Below, piece after piece: positions 1 through 12,600 of a DNA stretch of 64,000 bases. The notes below the pieces were generated by a model that worked only from the letters and a program-made list of their open reading frames with translations, was not told the DNA's origin and did no database searches. The position numbers and the translations under genes were made by a program. Every line of letters starts with the position of its first letter. Position 1 is the stretch's first letter. The DNA is from Yamagishiella unicocca. Taxonomy: Eukaryota; Chlorophyta; Chlorophyceae; Chlamydomonadales; Volvocaceae. The stretch lies in contig BDSL01000023.1 in NCBI GenBank assembly GCA_003116995.1, positions 620,001 to 684,000 on the forward strand, in the 5' to 3' direction.

Positions 1-1387
1 TGAGTCACTGTGCGCAGACGTGGCGCAGCGCCTGCGTTTCTGCCCTTGAGCATGGCCACCGCTAGCCGTGGTAATGCCGACGGCACCACGCATCGCGCTG
101 TCCGGGCGGTCAGGAACCCAGCACGGAGGTCAAAGACTGCTCTACACCACAGCACTGCTAGAATCTACTGGATTATGGCAAGCTCATACAGTATTTAACC
201 GGAGACAGCTTTGCAAGGATGCCTTGGTGCCTGTGCGAGCATTCGCGCTTCAAATCATTTCCGCGCGTTCGCGGTCATATCAAGGCTAACCTTCCTGTGG
301 CAGCGAGACTAATTTGAATGCCACCTCACTCTTATATTCTGCTCTGCTTTCCTTAATAGCCTCGGCCACAGTTGACGCACGACACTTGGCCCACCGCACG
401 CGTCGCACATACGACACTGCGCAACTGCAGCAATTTACATCTGGAAATTGGGTTTCCTGCTCACTTTACGCAACTTCTGCAAGTATGTGCGCCATGGCGA
501 GAAATATCGGGATGTTGCACTCATTGCCGGCGCATGGTCCATGATCCCGCAAGGCCGGCAATGACTTGGGCGTTACGTTTGGCGGCCCCGTTACCCCGCA
601 GGCCCATTCGAGGCTTGACGAGGCATCTTGCGTCATGAGACCTCCAGATCGCATCGTGCCGGTGGGAATGGTGGGAAGTAATATCGTAATTGCGTAAAAT
701 TACATTACAGCACTCGTTTTGTGCGGCTGATGTTGATGCAGTGTTCAACACCTCGTTCTGACCGAATTACATTGTCTAACTAAGAAGATTGCCGGATGAG
801 GCCGCAGTCCTAAATCGGCGCCCTTGACAAGAGGTGTCGTACGGTTGCTTGCCCTTACCCAGCCGTACTGCGCCGAAGACAACGTGACAGCGCCGGAATC
901 GGCAAGCCACGTGTACTAATCCGGCATGCGACTGTCCACCACGTAAGATTGGAGGCCCGGTAATTGACTGCAAAGCGTCTCTTAAACATACATATGAATG
1001 TCTCTCCCCCGCACGCTGATCCGCTCTGCCGCTCACAGCAGCGCGAGTCCCCGCCACAACTTGGCCCCGTGCACAAAACACTCCTCAGTCTGTCAGGTGG
1101 TCTTAGTAAACACCAAAGTAGTGTTCATAGTTTTGCCGCGGGCGTACCGCTCCTGCAGTGGTGCAACAGACAGCGGATGCAGTGAGTTGAAGCCAACTGC
1201 CAGGAGGGGCAGGACATGCAGCAAATGGCTCCTCGTACAAATGGTGACATGGAGGGGACCAATTACCCTAATATTGGATCTTCGGCGTTTCTGCAGCCCC
1301 CTTTCCTTCACACCTTTTCCATCTCCCCCTCTTTCCCCCAAGTCCAGTAGCATGCGCGCGTCCAGGTGTCCGAAGACTATGCACCAG
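1..1387. other. Intergenic region, nothing recognised
   Basis: Short overlapping open frames occur on both strands but none shows a recognisable domain, a splice-consistent structure or codon use like the neighbouring genes. The last part (about 1350-1420) contains a short sequence that recurs near 57190-57215 and overlaps the proposed last exon of the adjoining minus-strand gene. It may be 3' UTR plus a dispersed repeat. Confidence 0.5.
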
Positions 1388-4300
1388 CTACACTACCCAT
1401 GTCGAGTTACCGGTCCTTTTCTGTAACCCTTCTTCCATCCCCCCGCCCTCCCGAGAACCCCGCCCTGACCTGCATGATGATGCTGGACATGCTGCTGTAC
1501 GACGTCCCGATGAATACGTCAGCCTCGTACGAGATCTCTTCCTCAACCATCCCCAGCAGCGAAATGCTCCTGTACGGACAACGCAGCAACCGTCACCCTC
1601 GGCAAACATCCTCACCGGAGAACAGGTGACAGCCCGCGCGAGGGGCGCGACGTTGTACGAGGCCAGGGGAGTGCTCTCCCCTAAGGTGCCCTCACCTGTA
1701 CCCAACGGCGTCCTCAAGATCCTGCTCGTCGTAGAAGACCGGTTCCAGGCCCGCAGCGCCGTACATACTACTGATGCGCCCCCTCAGCTCGGGGTACGAC
1801 ATCACGAACAGGTTCCGGAGCTTGCGATCCTCCATGTAGAAGCGCGTCTGGTTCACAAATACGTTCAGCAGGTTGGGGTTCTTGCACATACCCCGAGCAA
1901 GCCGTCGGTTGACATTGGGGTGCCTCCAAACGTACAGGCCTGTGAGGACGTTCACGCCGTCGGCCAGAGGGCGAGGTGTCAGCGTGTAGGTCGGAAGTCT
2001 TCGTTACACTCCGACCAGAAAGCCGCCGCCAGGGCTGAAGCTCCTGCTCCTCCACTCAGACCCGCCCGCCCTTACTCGACGCCCGTCGGTATCACCATCG
2101 TACTACCTATCCAGAAGGCCTAGATAGGCTCCAGGGGCCCGAGCCTAGACAGGCTAGGTGCTTGGGAGAGGCGGCAGCAGCGCGCAACACCGCTCACATT
2201 TGTCGGGGTACGGCCGTATGTGTACGGCAATGAACTTCTTCTTGCCACCGCCCAGGGCCCTCTTCCGAAACGACCTCGCCAAATCTACAAGCTGGTCGCT
2301 CTTAAGCAGCTGGCCAGAGACCTGCCGGTTATGGACAACATGGTGGGGCAGTACTGGTGAGAGCACTTTCCGGGGACAGTTTGCGCGGACAGGGCGCTGC
2401 TGGATGAGCATTTGTGGGGTGGCGAGGAACTCCGTGTGCACGACACGGTGGGGGGAGGGGCTCTTCGGCGGCGGCCGGCTGGTTCCGCGGCAGTCATCAA
2501 ACCAACCCGTCATAGCAATAAAATACGCAATGGTGGCCTCATGTCATGGGGCCTGAGCCGTGTCTGCCGATGCACCCATGGCCCCCCCCCCGTATACGGG
2601 TTTGCAGGTAACTGTACGGGCAAGGTAACTGTACGGGCAAGGTAACTGTACGGGCAAGATAACGGTTAGGGCGAGGTAACGGTAAGGGCGAGGTAACGGT
2701 ATGGGCAAGGTAACGGTAAGGGCGCGATAACGCGCGTTACTTTAAGCAACGCATGAATCCCACGGCATGAATCCCAGTAGCGTGTGCGTTACTTTAAGCA
2801 GGTCGCCGGTCCCCCCACGCCGCCGCCCACGCATGCATACACGGCCCTGCGGCTTACATACGCCACAGCCAGTCGCGGCTGACACCCACCTGAAGGTACT
2901 CGTCATGGCACATGTCTCCGGTCACACGCAGCTTCACTCCATGTCCGGCGTCACGTACGATATTCTCGTACACAATGAAGGCCACGTGCTTGTACGGCTC
3001 CAGGGCTGTCGCCATGGACGCCAGCTGCTCCGGGACGCATGCAAAGTTTTCGAAATCCATGTACTTGGCATGTTCGTCGGACACATTCAGAGCACGGGCA
3101 CTCCTTATCTGCCGGCCGAAAACCCGTACAACGGCTCGATGGCAGGGTTGCAAGGAAACCCGGTGGGGGGGTGGGAGGAAGTAGTCAAGGGTCAGCGCGG
3201 CCACGGACGGGGTTGGGCACGAAAGGACGTGGCTGGGGCGCTGATTGTGTACGACTGGATGCCGACCCCATTTTGGCACAGATCGCCGTACAAGACAGAG
3301 ATCTCCCGCAAGCCTGCAACGGCAGCAGCAAGTCGCTGCCCGCATGGAGCCACCCTTTGCCATCCCCTTCCTCTTCCCCCTGGTGCCAAGCACACAGCGC
3401 GCCCAGTACAAGCCCGGTACCGCAGTGCAGCTCCTGATGGATCCAACGCCACTCTCCCCCAACATACATACACAAAGCGCACTCCTGCCTGCTCAATGAA
3501 CTTGTCCCCGAAGTGCGCCACCACGTCCAGCTTGCTGTTCCAGCCGGCGGCCCTGCGCTCCGCTAGAGTCACCACGCTCTGATGCTGGGCCAGGCGGTCG
3601 AAATCAAACACCTGGGAGCAGTGGGACAGGGTTGCGCTCTTCGTATAAGGATGACACGGCCGAGCGCTACTTTGACTGCCCATGAGACTGAGATCAGGTA
3701 CATCTGACTCACGAGGCTGAAGCTCATTGAAGACGGTTGCTCGTATTGGCTATTCGCGCTTGCCTTGTCATCGTAATGGTTCAAAATCTGGTGCAGGGAT
3801 TGGGGGAGGTAAGAGAAAAGGCCTGGAAAACGCAGTAGATAGGCAGGGAGAGGGGCCTGAGCAACGCGGGGCCGTTGGGAAGAGCGGTGGCACTGAGTGA
3901 AGCCAGGAGAGACAGCCGGCCACTGCCGGGGTAGGTGAGGGTGAGGGCTCGTCGGTGGGAAACCCTCTTTGTCACGCGCCAGGGCAGGCGCAGGAAAACC
4001 GGTGTTCCTCGCCCCCCAACGTGGCCACCCACATCGTGGACGATGACGGTACGGTTCAGCAACCGGCCCAACACCAGCGCCTCCTTAAGACCGGCCACCT
4101 GATTGTTTGGCCCTGCGGGGTTCACGGAGGGAGGGGGCTGGAAGCCACTCAAGAGACTCAAACCAATTGTGTTGGCCTCTTCCACCCACCCGGTCCCTCA
4201 CTTCGACTCGCTTTCACCTCGTTCATGTCAGGTGCCCTAGCCGTCATGCTGCAACTGTCACCAGACCTACCCCATGCAAGGATCGGGTACAGGTAGCCTC

Positions 4301-4647
4301 CCGGCAGCACCGGAAGCCGGGGCTTGGCCTCCTGGGCTTCCCGGACACCTAGTGCGCTCCGCCGTGCCGCCTGGAGGGAACGCGGTTACCGGCCTAGATG
4401 GGCGTGTCCTTTGTTTCAAGGCGCCGTATCCCCTCAATTATCACTGGCAACAAAATGATAGCCGCCCAAAGAGAGGCCGCCCTCGAGGTTTTAAGGGCCT
4501 AGTTCGCCGACGCTTTTCCACAGCGACGGAGGCCACGGGTCTTACCAATCCAAAGCCGCTCCTAGGGCTCGCTAAGCTGATGCTAAATCCTGCCTTCACT
4601 GCTGCGCAAGTGAGCAAGAGGGATAGAAAAGCCGTGACTGGTACCAT
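1388..4647 (-). CDS. O-fucosyltransferase-like protein (GDP-fucose O-FucT fold)
   Basis: Predicted secretory-pathway glycosyltransferase of 430 residues that would transfer fucose from GDP-fucose to protein Ser/Thr. Exons on the minus strand, 5' to 3': 4647-4546, 4370-4271, 4112-4021, 3787-3713, 3611-3474, 3108-2890, 2321-2191, 1998-1696, 1569-1470, 1420-1388. All junctions keep phase and the total is 1293 nt. The N-terminus is a hydrophobic signal-peptide-like stretch (residues 1-20), which decided the start; the ATG lies in a good context. Family marks are GGPNNQ (about 67-72) followed by LKEALVLGRLLNRT, the GDP-binding-type stretch AVHIRPYPDKC (about 274-284, His276/Arg278), and a C-terminal ADVFIGTSYSSMS (403-415). 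These match the O-FucT family pattern; the acceptor substrate is unknown. The final 10-residue exon lies in sequence that recurs elsewhere in the window and is the least certain part. The intron at 2322-2889 holds a minisatellite. Confidence 0.85.
2607..2740. repeat. Intronic minisatellite, about 17-18 bp unit
   Basis: About seven imperfect copies of a unit resembling ggtaactgtacgggcaa lie in the sixth intron of the O-fucosyltransferase-like gene. The first three copies are nearly identical and later ones drift (ggtaacggtaagggcga). Two copies of a short motif containing gcgttactttaagca follow at about 2727-2800. Confidence 0.8.
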
Positions 4648-6119
4648 GGTGCGCCCTGCCCAGGTATTGCATCCGTCAGCCTCAGATAATACGTTGTTTT
4701 GACAACATCGGACAGCTAATTCTCAACGTGTAGATAGGCGCTGCAATCTGCGATGATCGCGTTTGAGGAACATGATGACAATCAATAGTGGACTACTTGG
4801 GCGCGGTTGTCAGCAGTATGCATATTTATGTAGCTTGTACTTTTTGTAAGACTATGCATACATGGGCAAGGGCATGTTTCATGCTTGGTGGCTGGTTCCA
4901 GCTGCGGATCCGGGTAGGTCAATGGGACCCAGCCGCCAAACGTCCAACACGGCCCAGCCAACGCGGTGCAGGCTAACGGCATGCATTGAATACACCGACT
5001 TATGGCTAATGTCCTCCATGTTGTACCCGGTTACTTTTTGTGTGCCCAACGAATTCTAATGGTGAGAGACATTTTGTCGGAAATGGATGTACAGGCAGAT
5101 GGGACTTTAGCGCCACCCACTGGACACCCGACTCAACTCCCGCGCTCATGCTCATGCAGCGCGCACCCCAAAGTAATCTGTCCAGCTGATGGCCCACCCC
5201 TCGAGTGCAAAAGCATGGTCGCCAACTCGCTACCGCCTGCACGCCTCCCATTGGGCCCTTTGGGATGAAGAGCTATTGTTACAGTGTTTGGCTAGAGCCA
5301 AAACCTCTCCTTACGCGACGATAAGGCGTATGGAGATCGTGCACGGTAATCCGCCTGACACAATGGGTGTTGGGTACGCAAGCCTCTTCGCATTGCCCCC
5401 AAACTTGACCCTCACCATAGATGCAAAATACCTTGATGGAACACAGGAAGTCCTGACACTATGTACGAGCACTCAAAACGTGTATTCCCCTCCAAGAAGG
5501 GCGATGGAGGCGCTAGCGGTGCTACTGTGCGACAACTGCGCGCCAACTTATCGCACACGTTGCAATCGCGCCGCGCCCGACCAACTGCGGCTAAATAACG
5601 AAAAGGAAGGCACGATTCGATTGCCCCATGTGCCATGGACTAAAGCTTGCCATCTACTAGGTGCGTATACCGGTGTGTCAAGAGCCGCGACACGCGGCCT
5701 TTCGAAATTCATTTGTCAGCCTTCGACCCTACCCACATGAGCGCGCACCGCGCTGTGCCCCCTTCTTCTCCCTGTTCTCGTCATTCGTCTGCTACAACAG
5801 CCATGCTCGTGGCGCTTCCCAGGCACCCGCTGTCGACCAACCAAACTGGAGCCTTGACGGAAGAAACGACATTGGTTGACGCAGGGCATCATCGACATAC
5901 CAACGCAAGCCTTACTTGCTGCCCAGCCCCTAAATACGCAGTTAACACATTGCAAGATGGGCTGCATCGGAGCGGCGCTGGCATACAACAAGACAGTGCG
6001 GGCTGTCACAGAAGTCTCGCGCGAAACGCGCCACCTGCCCGTCTGGTTGTTGTTGTTGTTCGGAAGAATGATCATGCACCATTGATAGATTGGGAGAGTC
6101 TACCTACGAAGCTCCGCCA
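4648..6119. other. Intergenic region with unrecognised open frames
   Basis: This stretch separates two minus-strand genes that point the same way. The longest open frame (plus, 5189-5740, 183 codons) has no recognisable motif, and a 74-codon frame runs antisense to it. No splice pattern, repeat or transposon hallmark was seen. It may contain the 5' UTR and promoter of the O-fucosyltransferase-like gene next to 4647. Confidence 0.45.
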
Positions 6120-6618
6120 CTAGTATACAACGCGCCCTTCCCGCGGCGCATTCTGTCGCTGGGCACACAGACCCACCTCCTGCTCGTCAACTAAGACAGC
6201 CATTCCAGCATCCATGGACCGCTTCTTGCCACCAGGTAAAATTTTCCGCCACAATACTTTAAGCGTTCTGAACTCAAGCCAGGGCCCTCCAGAGCCCTCC
6301 ATTTCGCAACACAACAGGACCGCACCCAACTGGTACCTGGCCGCGCGGACCCAGGATAGATTATCCCCGCCCGCCGCGAAAGCAGTGAACTCCGACGCGG
6401 CGACGCGCTCCAATGTCCTCCCGATGACGCCGACAACAGCACGACGGAACTAGCCTCTGCACCGTCCCACGGCAGGACCGACACGAGGTCTGCCGCCTGG
6501 TGGACGGGCAGGTACATGTCGTTACTGAGGGCTCCTCCGTCAGCAACGACCCGCAACCCAAGCTGCGCAACAAGAACCTGCCCCCATCTTCTTCAACGCC
6601 CACAATAGGTCAAGCGTC
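6120..6618 (-). other. Coding-like sequence downstream of the large Gln-rich gene
   Basis: On the minus strand two frames look coding-like: one around 6556-6420 (reading DMYLPVHQAADLVSVL) and one at 6413-6120 ending in TAG (reading LEFRTLKVLWRKILPGGKKR). A good acceptor (tgcgcag) precedes the first, and GTAAGA or GTCAGG donors sit just before the proposed stop of the large exon. These could be extra 3' exons of the Gln-rich gene in place of the TAA at 6619, or a separate small gene. No family was recognised and the splice phase could not be settled. Confidence 0.3.
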
Positions 6619-9600
6619 TTACGGCGCCCTGACTGGCCCCTGCCCGTCGCCAACGCCGGGCCACGCCAACCCGACGGGGTTAGCGACCGCACCACCAGCA
6701 CCGCCAACGACTCCTGTAGTGGCCGCAGCCATCCCAGCGGCGCGCGCCACCGCCGCCATGGACGCCGCCGCCAGCGCCTCCGGGTCCGCTGCCGCTGGCG
6801 CCCCTCCAAGCCCCGACAGCCCCAGGCCGCTCCATGCGCTGTACAGCTGTCCGTGCGCTGCCTGCGGCAGCGTGTGCGGCGCGGGGGCCCTAGCACCCAC
6901 CATCGCGACCGCCGCTGCCTGAGCTGCGGCCATCGCTGCAGCCTGGGAGTGCATGGTGCCATGCGCGTGGCCGTGGAGAGGCACATGGAGCAGCCCCGGT
7001 CCGCAGGCCATGCCAGGCCAGGGGGTCTCTGCCTGCTGCGCGGCATGCGTCTGAAGCGGCTGCTGCTGCGGATTCTGCAGGTAGCCCTGGTAGGCCAACT
7101 GCGGCTGCTGCGGTGGCTGTTGCGGCAGCTGGTGCTGCGCTGGTTGTGACGGATGCACAGCCTGCTTGCCAGCAAATGAATGGCACTGCGCCTGGTTCTG
7201 CCGCGCGGCGAAGATGCCGCCAGGCACCGCGGCCTGGGCTTGGCTGCTGCCTCCTGCCACCACCTTGTGCGCCGCCGCCGCCGCCAGGGATTGGGGTTGC
7301 TGTGCGGCGTGGGGCTGCTGCAGCGCAAGCACCTGGGCAGTAGTGGCGCCTTGGGGCCCCAGTACGGGTCCAAGCATTGGCGCAACGCCGCTGTTGCAGC
7401 CCCCACCGATGGAGCCGCCACCCAGTACCGCTGACGAGACCGCATCTCCACTCGGCCCCGCGCAAGCGCCTAGCGCGCATGTGGATGACGGCGTATGTTG
7501 GAGCAGTTGCATCTGAGGAAAGATCGGGTCCGGAGGGGCAGCTGCGTCATTTATACGGCGCCGTTTTGAGCCGTTGAGGGCCGCTGCCGCTGAGGGGTCT
7601 TCGAAGGGTGAAGTCTCGGGAAGGGCGATGGGGACGGTTGCTGAACTTACGCCTGATCCCCCACTTGAGCCTGCCGCCGCAACAGCCCCTGGCAAGAGCT
7701 GCTGAGGGTGCGCGTGCGGAGGGTCTGGCATAAGCTGTTGCTGCTGCAGTGCGTGGTGCAGGAGCTGTTGTTGTGACAGCAGGTGCTCCTGTTGCAATTG
7801 GTGTTGTTGCTGCGGCGGCCGAAATTGAAGTTGCTGCTGCTGCTGTAGTTGTTGCTGCTGCTGAAGTTGCTGCTCGTGGTGCTGCAAGAAATGCTGTTGG
7901 AGATGCGGCTGGAAATGTTGCTGCAGCTGTTGTTGCTGCAGTTGTTGTTGGTGCAACTGCTGTTGCTGCAACTGTTTTTCTTGCTGCTGTTGCTGCTGGG
8001 CCAATAACGACTGCTGCTGCTGCTGCAACTGCGGTTGCTGCTGCTGCAACTGCGGTTGCTGCTGCTGCTGCAACATCAGATGTTGCTGGTGCAGCTGCTG
8101 TTGGTGCGGCAATTGCGCGGCCACGTGTTGGAACTGCTCCGACAGCGACGCCGTCCCGCTGGCTGGCACCTGCAAGTTCTGACTCGTCCCGAGCCCGAAC
8201 CCCAGACCTTCTACCGAGTGCGAGGAGACGCCCCCAGCAGACGCTGCCGCCGACTGCGGCTCGTGCTGCTGCTGCGACTGCAGAGCTTGCAGGGTCGCTG
8301 GAGACGGCGGCTTCAAGTGCCCTGGCATTGGCGCCGCGGCGCCCTCGCTGCCCTCCCGCGCTGAATGGCCAGCAGCAGCGGCAGCAGCAGAAGCACCGGC
8401 AACTGAAGCCCCGCGCAGACGCGCTATGGAGAAGACGCCGACGCCTCCCCCAGCGGGCGCCGCGGCGCCCAGTTGCATAGGCGCGGGGTAGCTCAGGGTG
8501 GCCAGCCCGAAAGTCCCCTGGGTACCCGGACCGATGCCAACTCCAGGGGGTGTCAGCCCAGCAGGGAACCGAGGCAACGACAGAGGCGGCGAGCCGCCAG
8601 TCAGTACGACAGGGTACGGCGCAGCGCGCAGCGGGAAGGGCGGGCCCCCGGGCAGCGGCGGTGCGGCGGCGGCCGCAGACGCGGCTGCAGACGCCTGGCC
8701 TGGCAGACGTGGCTCGGGCCCAGGCGATTGCGCGACGCTCATAGCGGCAGCGGTTGCGGCAGGGTGGGCCTGGTGCATGACGGCGGGAGCCGCAGATGGC
8801 CACGATGACCGGCCCGGGAGGGGCGGAAGCGAGGGCCCGGAAGCCTGCTCGGGCACAACAGCCGGAGCGGTGGCGGCGCCCGGCAGGGCGAGGGCTGCTG
8901 CTGTCAGCGCGTCGGATGCGCGGGCGGGGGCCCCCGACCGCAGCGCCGCCTGATCTCTCGTCGTGGGCGCAGCCGCTGCTGGCTGCGGCGCTTGCAATGC
9001 AGGCTGCTGCTGCACCTGCTGCATGTGCGGGAGCGCTGGGTGCGGAGACGCGGGCGGCTGTTGCTGCGCAGGCGGCTGAGATGGCGGCGAGGCCCGGGCG
9101 GCAAATGGCGCCTGCGCTTCCAACGGCAGCTGGACCGCCTCGGACTGCTTTGCGGCTCCATACCTTGGGGCTTCCACCGCCGCAACCGCAGCCGCCGGTC
9201 TCCCGCCAGCCGCTTCATCCTCGCCGCTGCCACCGCCAAACGCTCGCAAGAGCACACGCGGCTTCTCCGCCGGGCATTGCGGCAGGACGTGGTGTTGCTG
9301 GTGCTGGTGTTGCTGGTGGGGCTGCTGCTGGTGGGGTCCCTGGCCGCTGTCGCGTGCGAGGGTACCTTGCGGAGACGCCGGCACGGCCGCCGCCGCCACC
9401 GGCTGCGCTGCGGGCGCAAACGTGCCGCCCTCCGAGCCCGAACAACGTTTTACCTTCTCCGTTGCTGGCCCGGCCGCAGATGCGGTAGCGGTGGCCCCGC
9501 CTTTGGCATCGCCCCGAACGCTGCTGGCTAGCGTTGGCGCAAGCGTACCGCCGTTCTTCAACGCGATTCCAGCAGCGGCCGTACCCCCCAACGATTCCGA

Positions 9601-12600
9601 CTGCCCGGCTGCTGCTCCCTGCGCCCTCACATCCACGTCCAATCCGTGGCCCAGCAGCTCCACAACCGCATCTAGAGCGCTCTGCAGCTGCGCGTCGTCC
9701 CCCGCGGACTGCGGCACCTGCTGGGGCTGCTGCGGAGCCGGCTCGGCTCTTGCCATGTGGGTCGTCACGTGCGGCTGCTGCTGGCGCTGAGTCATCAGCG
9801 CGGCGATGAGGGTGCGGCGCGTGTGCGCGGACAGCTCGAAGGGCACCGACGAGAACGCCTCGTTGCGTCGAGTCAGCGGGTTGCTGGCGATCGCGAGGTG
9901 CACCAGCTCGCTGACGGTGATGCTCAGCGGCAGGTCCAGCCGCATCTGTGACAGCGCGGAGCACTCGCTGAGCGGGAGGTCCGTGCCCGGCGCAGGGTGC
10001 GGCGGCGGCGGGGAAAGACCCGTGGGTCGCTGCGTCTCCGCCCCGCATGCGGCCCGCGGCCCGCGACAGAACTGCAGCAGCCGTTGCGGGAGGGGCTGTT
10101 GCTGCTGCTGATGCTGTTGTTGCTGCTGCTGATGTTGCTGCTGCTGATGTTGCTGCTGCTGATGTTGTTGGGCAAACTGCTGCTGCGGGTCGTCGACGTC
10201 GTCCTCCACGCTGCCGTACAGCAGGCTGCGCGACTTGCGGCGTCGGGCGCCGGGCGCGAGCGCCGTGGCGGCGGAGGCGCAGGGCCCCACTGACGGCAGC
10301 GGCGAGCGGCCGACGCGGGGCCGGAACGAGAGCGGCACCGACATGAGGTGGTCGTCGTCCTCGGACGAGGAGGACGAGGTTTCGGGGCTGCCCAGCCGCG
10401 CGGCCGCCGCCATCGCCACCGCCGCCGCCGCGTCCAGGGGCGGAACAGCCGCCGCCGGCGGGATTCGTACGACAGCTGGTTCGAGGTGCTGCTGCCACGA
10501 CGGCGCGGCAACGCCACTGGCCGCCTCGGGCCCAACCGGCACAGGGCCCAACTGGTACGGCTGGTGGTGCTGCTGCTCGTACTGGTGGTGGTGGTGGTGG
10601 TGCTGCTGGGTGAAGCCGGCGGTGCTGGTCGGCCCCGTGGTGGCGAAAGTGCATACCGGCAGCCGCGGCGGTGGCGGCGACATGACCACCACCGTGCAGG
10701 GGCTAATTAGCGGGATGAGCGGAACCGGACGCGCCGGTGCAAGCTCCGCTGCCGCCGCCGCCGCCGCAGCGGCCATGGCTGCCGCCATTGCCGCCACCGC
10801 CTCACGCTCGACCCTGCGCTCCCGACGGCCGGCCCTCCGCTCGTCCCGACCGAGCTGCGCTGCCGCCGCTGCCAGTGCATCCAACCCGCAAAGCACCAGC
10901 AACTCCTCTTCATCGTACCCAGCCGCCTCGGCACCCGCCTCCGAAACCACGTTGAATGACAGCTCCGGCGCACTGGGCTTCCCTGCCGCTGCCCCCCCCG
11001 CAGCCGTGCCGCCACAGCCCTCGTCCATGCTGCTGTGCTGCGCCCTGGGCCTCGACCTCGGCTGCTGGTGCCTTCGGGCGCCGCCTGTGGCGACGCCGGG
11101 GTGGTGCTGCGGCTGCTCGACCGACGCGGCGCGGTAGCGTGAGGGGCCGCGGGAGTGCCGCTCCGCGTCCCGGTCAAGATGGTGAGGGTGCGGAGGGTGC
11201 GCGTGGTTGCCGCGGCCACCGAGGAACCTGCCGTGGCTGCCGCCGTCGCTGTCTTCATCGTGTTGCGCCATCATCACCTGCAGCGCCATCTCCTCCTCCT
11301 GCTCCTCACCATCATCATCGTCGTCGGTGATGTAGTCGTGGTGATACCGGGAGGGTTTGCGGCGGCGGCTGCCGGTGATGGCGGCTCCGGAACCAACGCC
11401 ACCGGAGCGGCGGCCGTGGCTGGGCCGGCCGCCGCGAGGCTGCGCTGTCGCAGCCGCCAGCACCGCGGCGCCGCCAGAGAGCAGGGAGTGGCTGCTGGTG
11501 GTGCGCTTGACGCCGTGGGCTTGGGGCTGGTGATTGTGCAGGTGGCTTGACGCTGCTGCTGGCGCGGCTGGGTCGGCGGCGGTGTGCAGGGGCCTGGGCG
11601 TCGCCGCGGCGGTGGCGGCGGCGCCGGCGGTGGTGGGCGCAGTCGGCAGCACGCCGGCCAGCAGGGCGGCGTGCTCGCGGGCGCTGAGCAAGCTGATGAA
11701 GCGGCGGCCGTCCGGGGACTGCCAGTCGGCGATTGTGCGCGCGCGAGGGCGAGGGCAAGGGAGGGCAAGGCCGGCGTACATCAGCACGCGTGCCAGGCGA
11801 CAGCTCGAGAGGCCTGACTGGTGAGCCTAAACTCCTCACACCTGCCACGCTCCCTCCCCTTCGCGCCAACCGGGGCCGACCGAAGCGCCAACCGGAGCCC
11901 CCGTCAACTGGAGCGCCAACCGGAGCCTGCCCCCCTGCCGCGCTGTGCCCTCCTCGCCCACTCACCTGGTACCGAAAGTCCTTCCGCCGGCCTGCCTCCT
12001 TGCCCCCCGCGCGGATCTTCCACCAGCAGCGCCAACCTGGCCAACGCGAACGAACAAGGCCGCCGGCGGGTGGAGAGGAGGGCGTCAGTGACGTTCCAAG
12101 GTGACAGCAGCGGCGCAAAGGACGGCGCGCAGCTTCCGGCGCAACGCAATGTGCGAGCCGGGCACGCACGGACAAGAACCTCGGCACGCACGGACAAGAA
12201 CTAAAATGGTGGCCTACACTCCGGCGCGCCTGCAACTCGCAGCGCCCACGCGAACGGCATTGGACTACACTTACACCTCCCTGGATTACTCCTCCCGGCC
12301 ATACGGACACATGACCCCTACCTGCCTCATCTATACGCTACCGGGAGTGAGGTACGGGCTTGCCCCTACGCGGGGACTCGCTACCGCAGCGGACGGGAAG
12401 GTGTGGACACAGCCCGAGCACAACCACATAGGTATCCAATAGCAGCCGAACACCGCTCACCTTCAGGCAGCCCCATCTCCTTGGGGTCGACGTAGTGCGC
12501 GGACGAGTCCACCACCCCATCATCGGCTCCGCCGCCGCCGCCACCACCGCCGCCGCCTGCGCTGCCGTGCGCCAGCCCGGACTCGCCTCCACTGGACGCT

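Noticed and set aside
5189..5740. 183-codon plus-strand open frame
   Set aside because: No motif, no homologous neighbour and no splice partners; kept only as an unrecognised frame in the intergenic description.
7749..11137. Long Ala/Leu-rich open frames on the plus strand opposite the Gln-rich exon
   Set aside because: They are shadows of CAG and GCN repeats in the minus-strand exon; they carry no independent starts, splice sites or domains.
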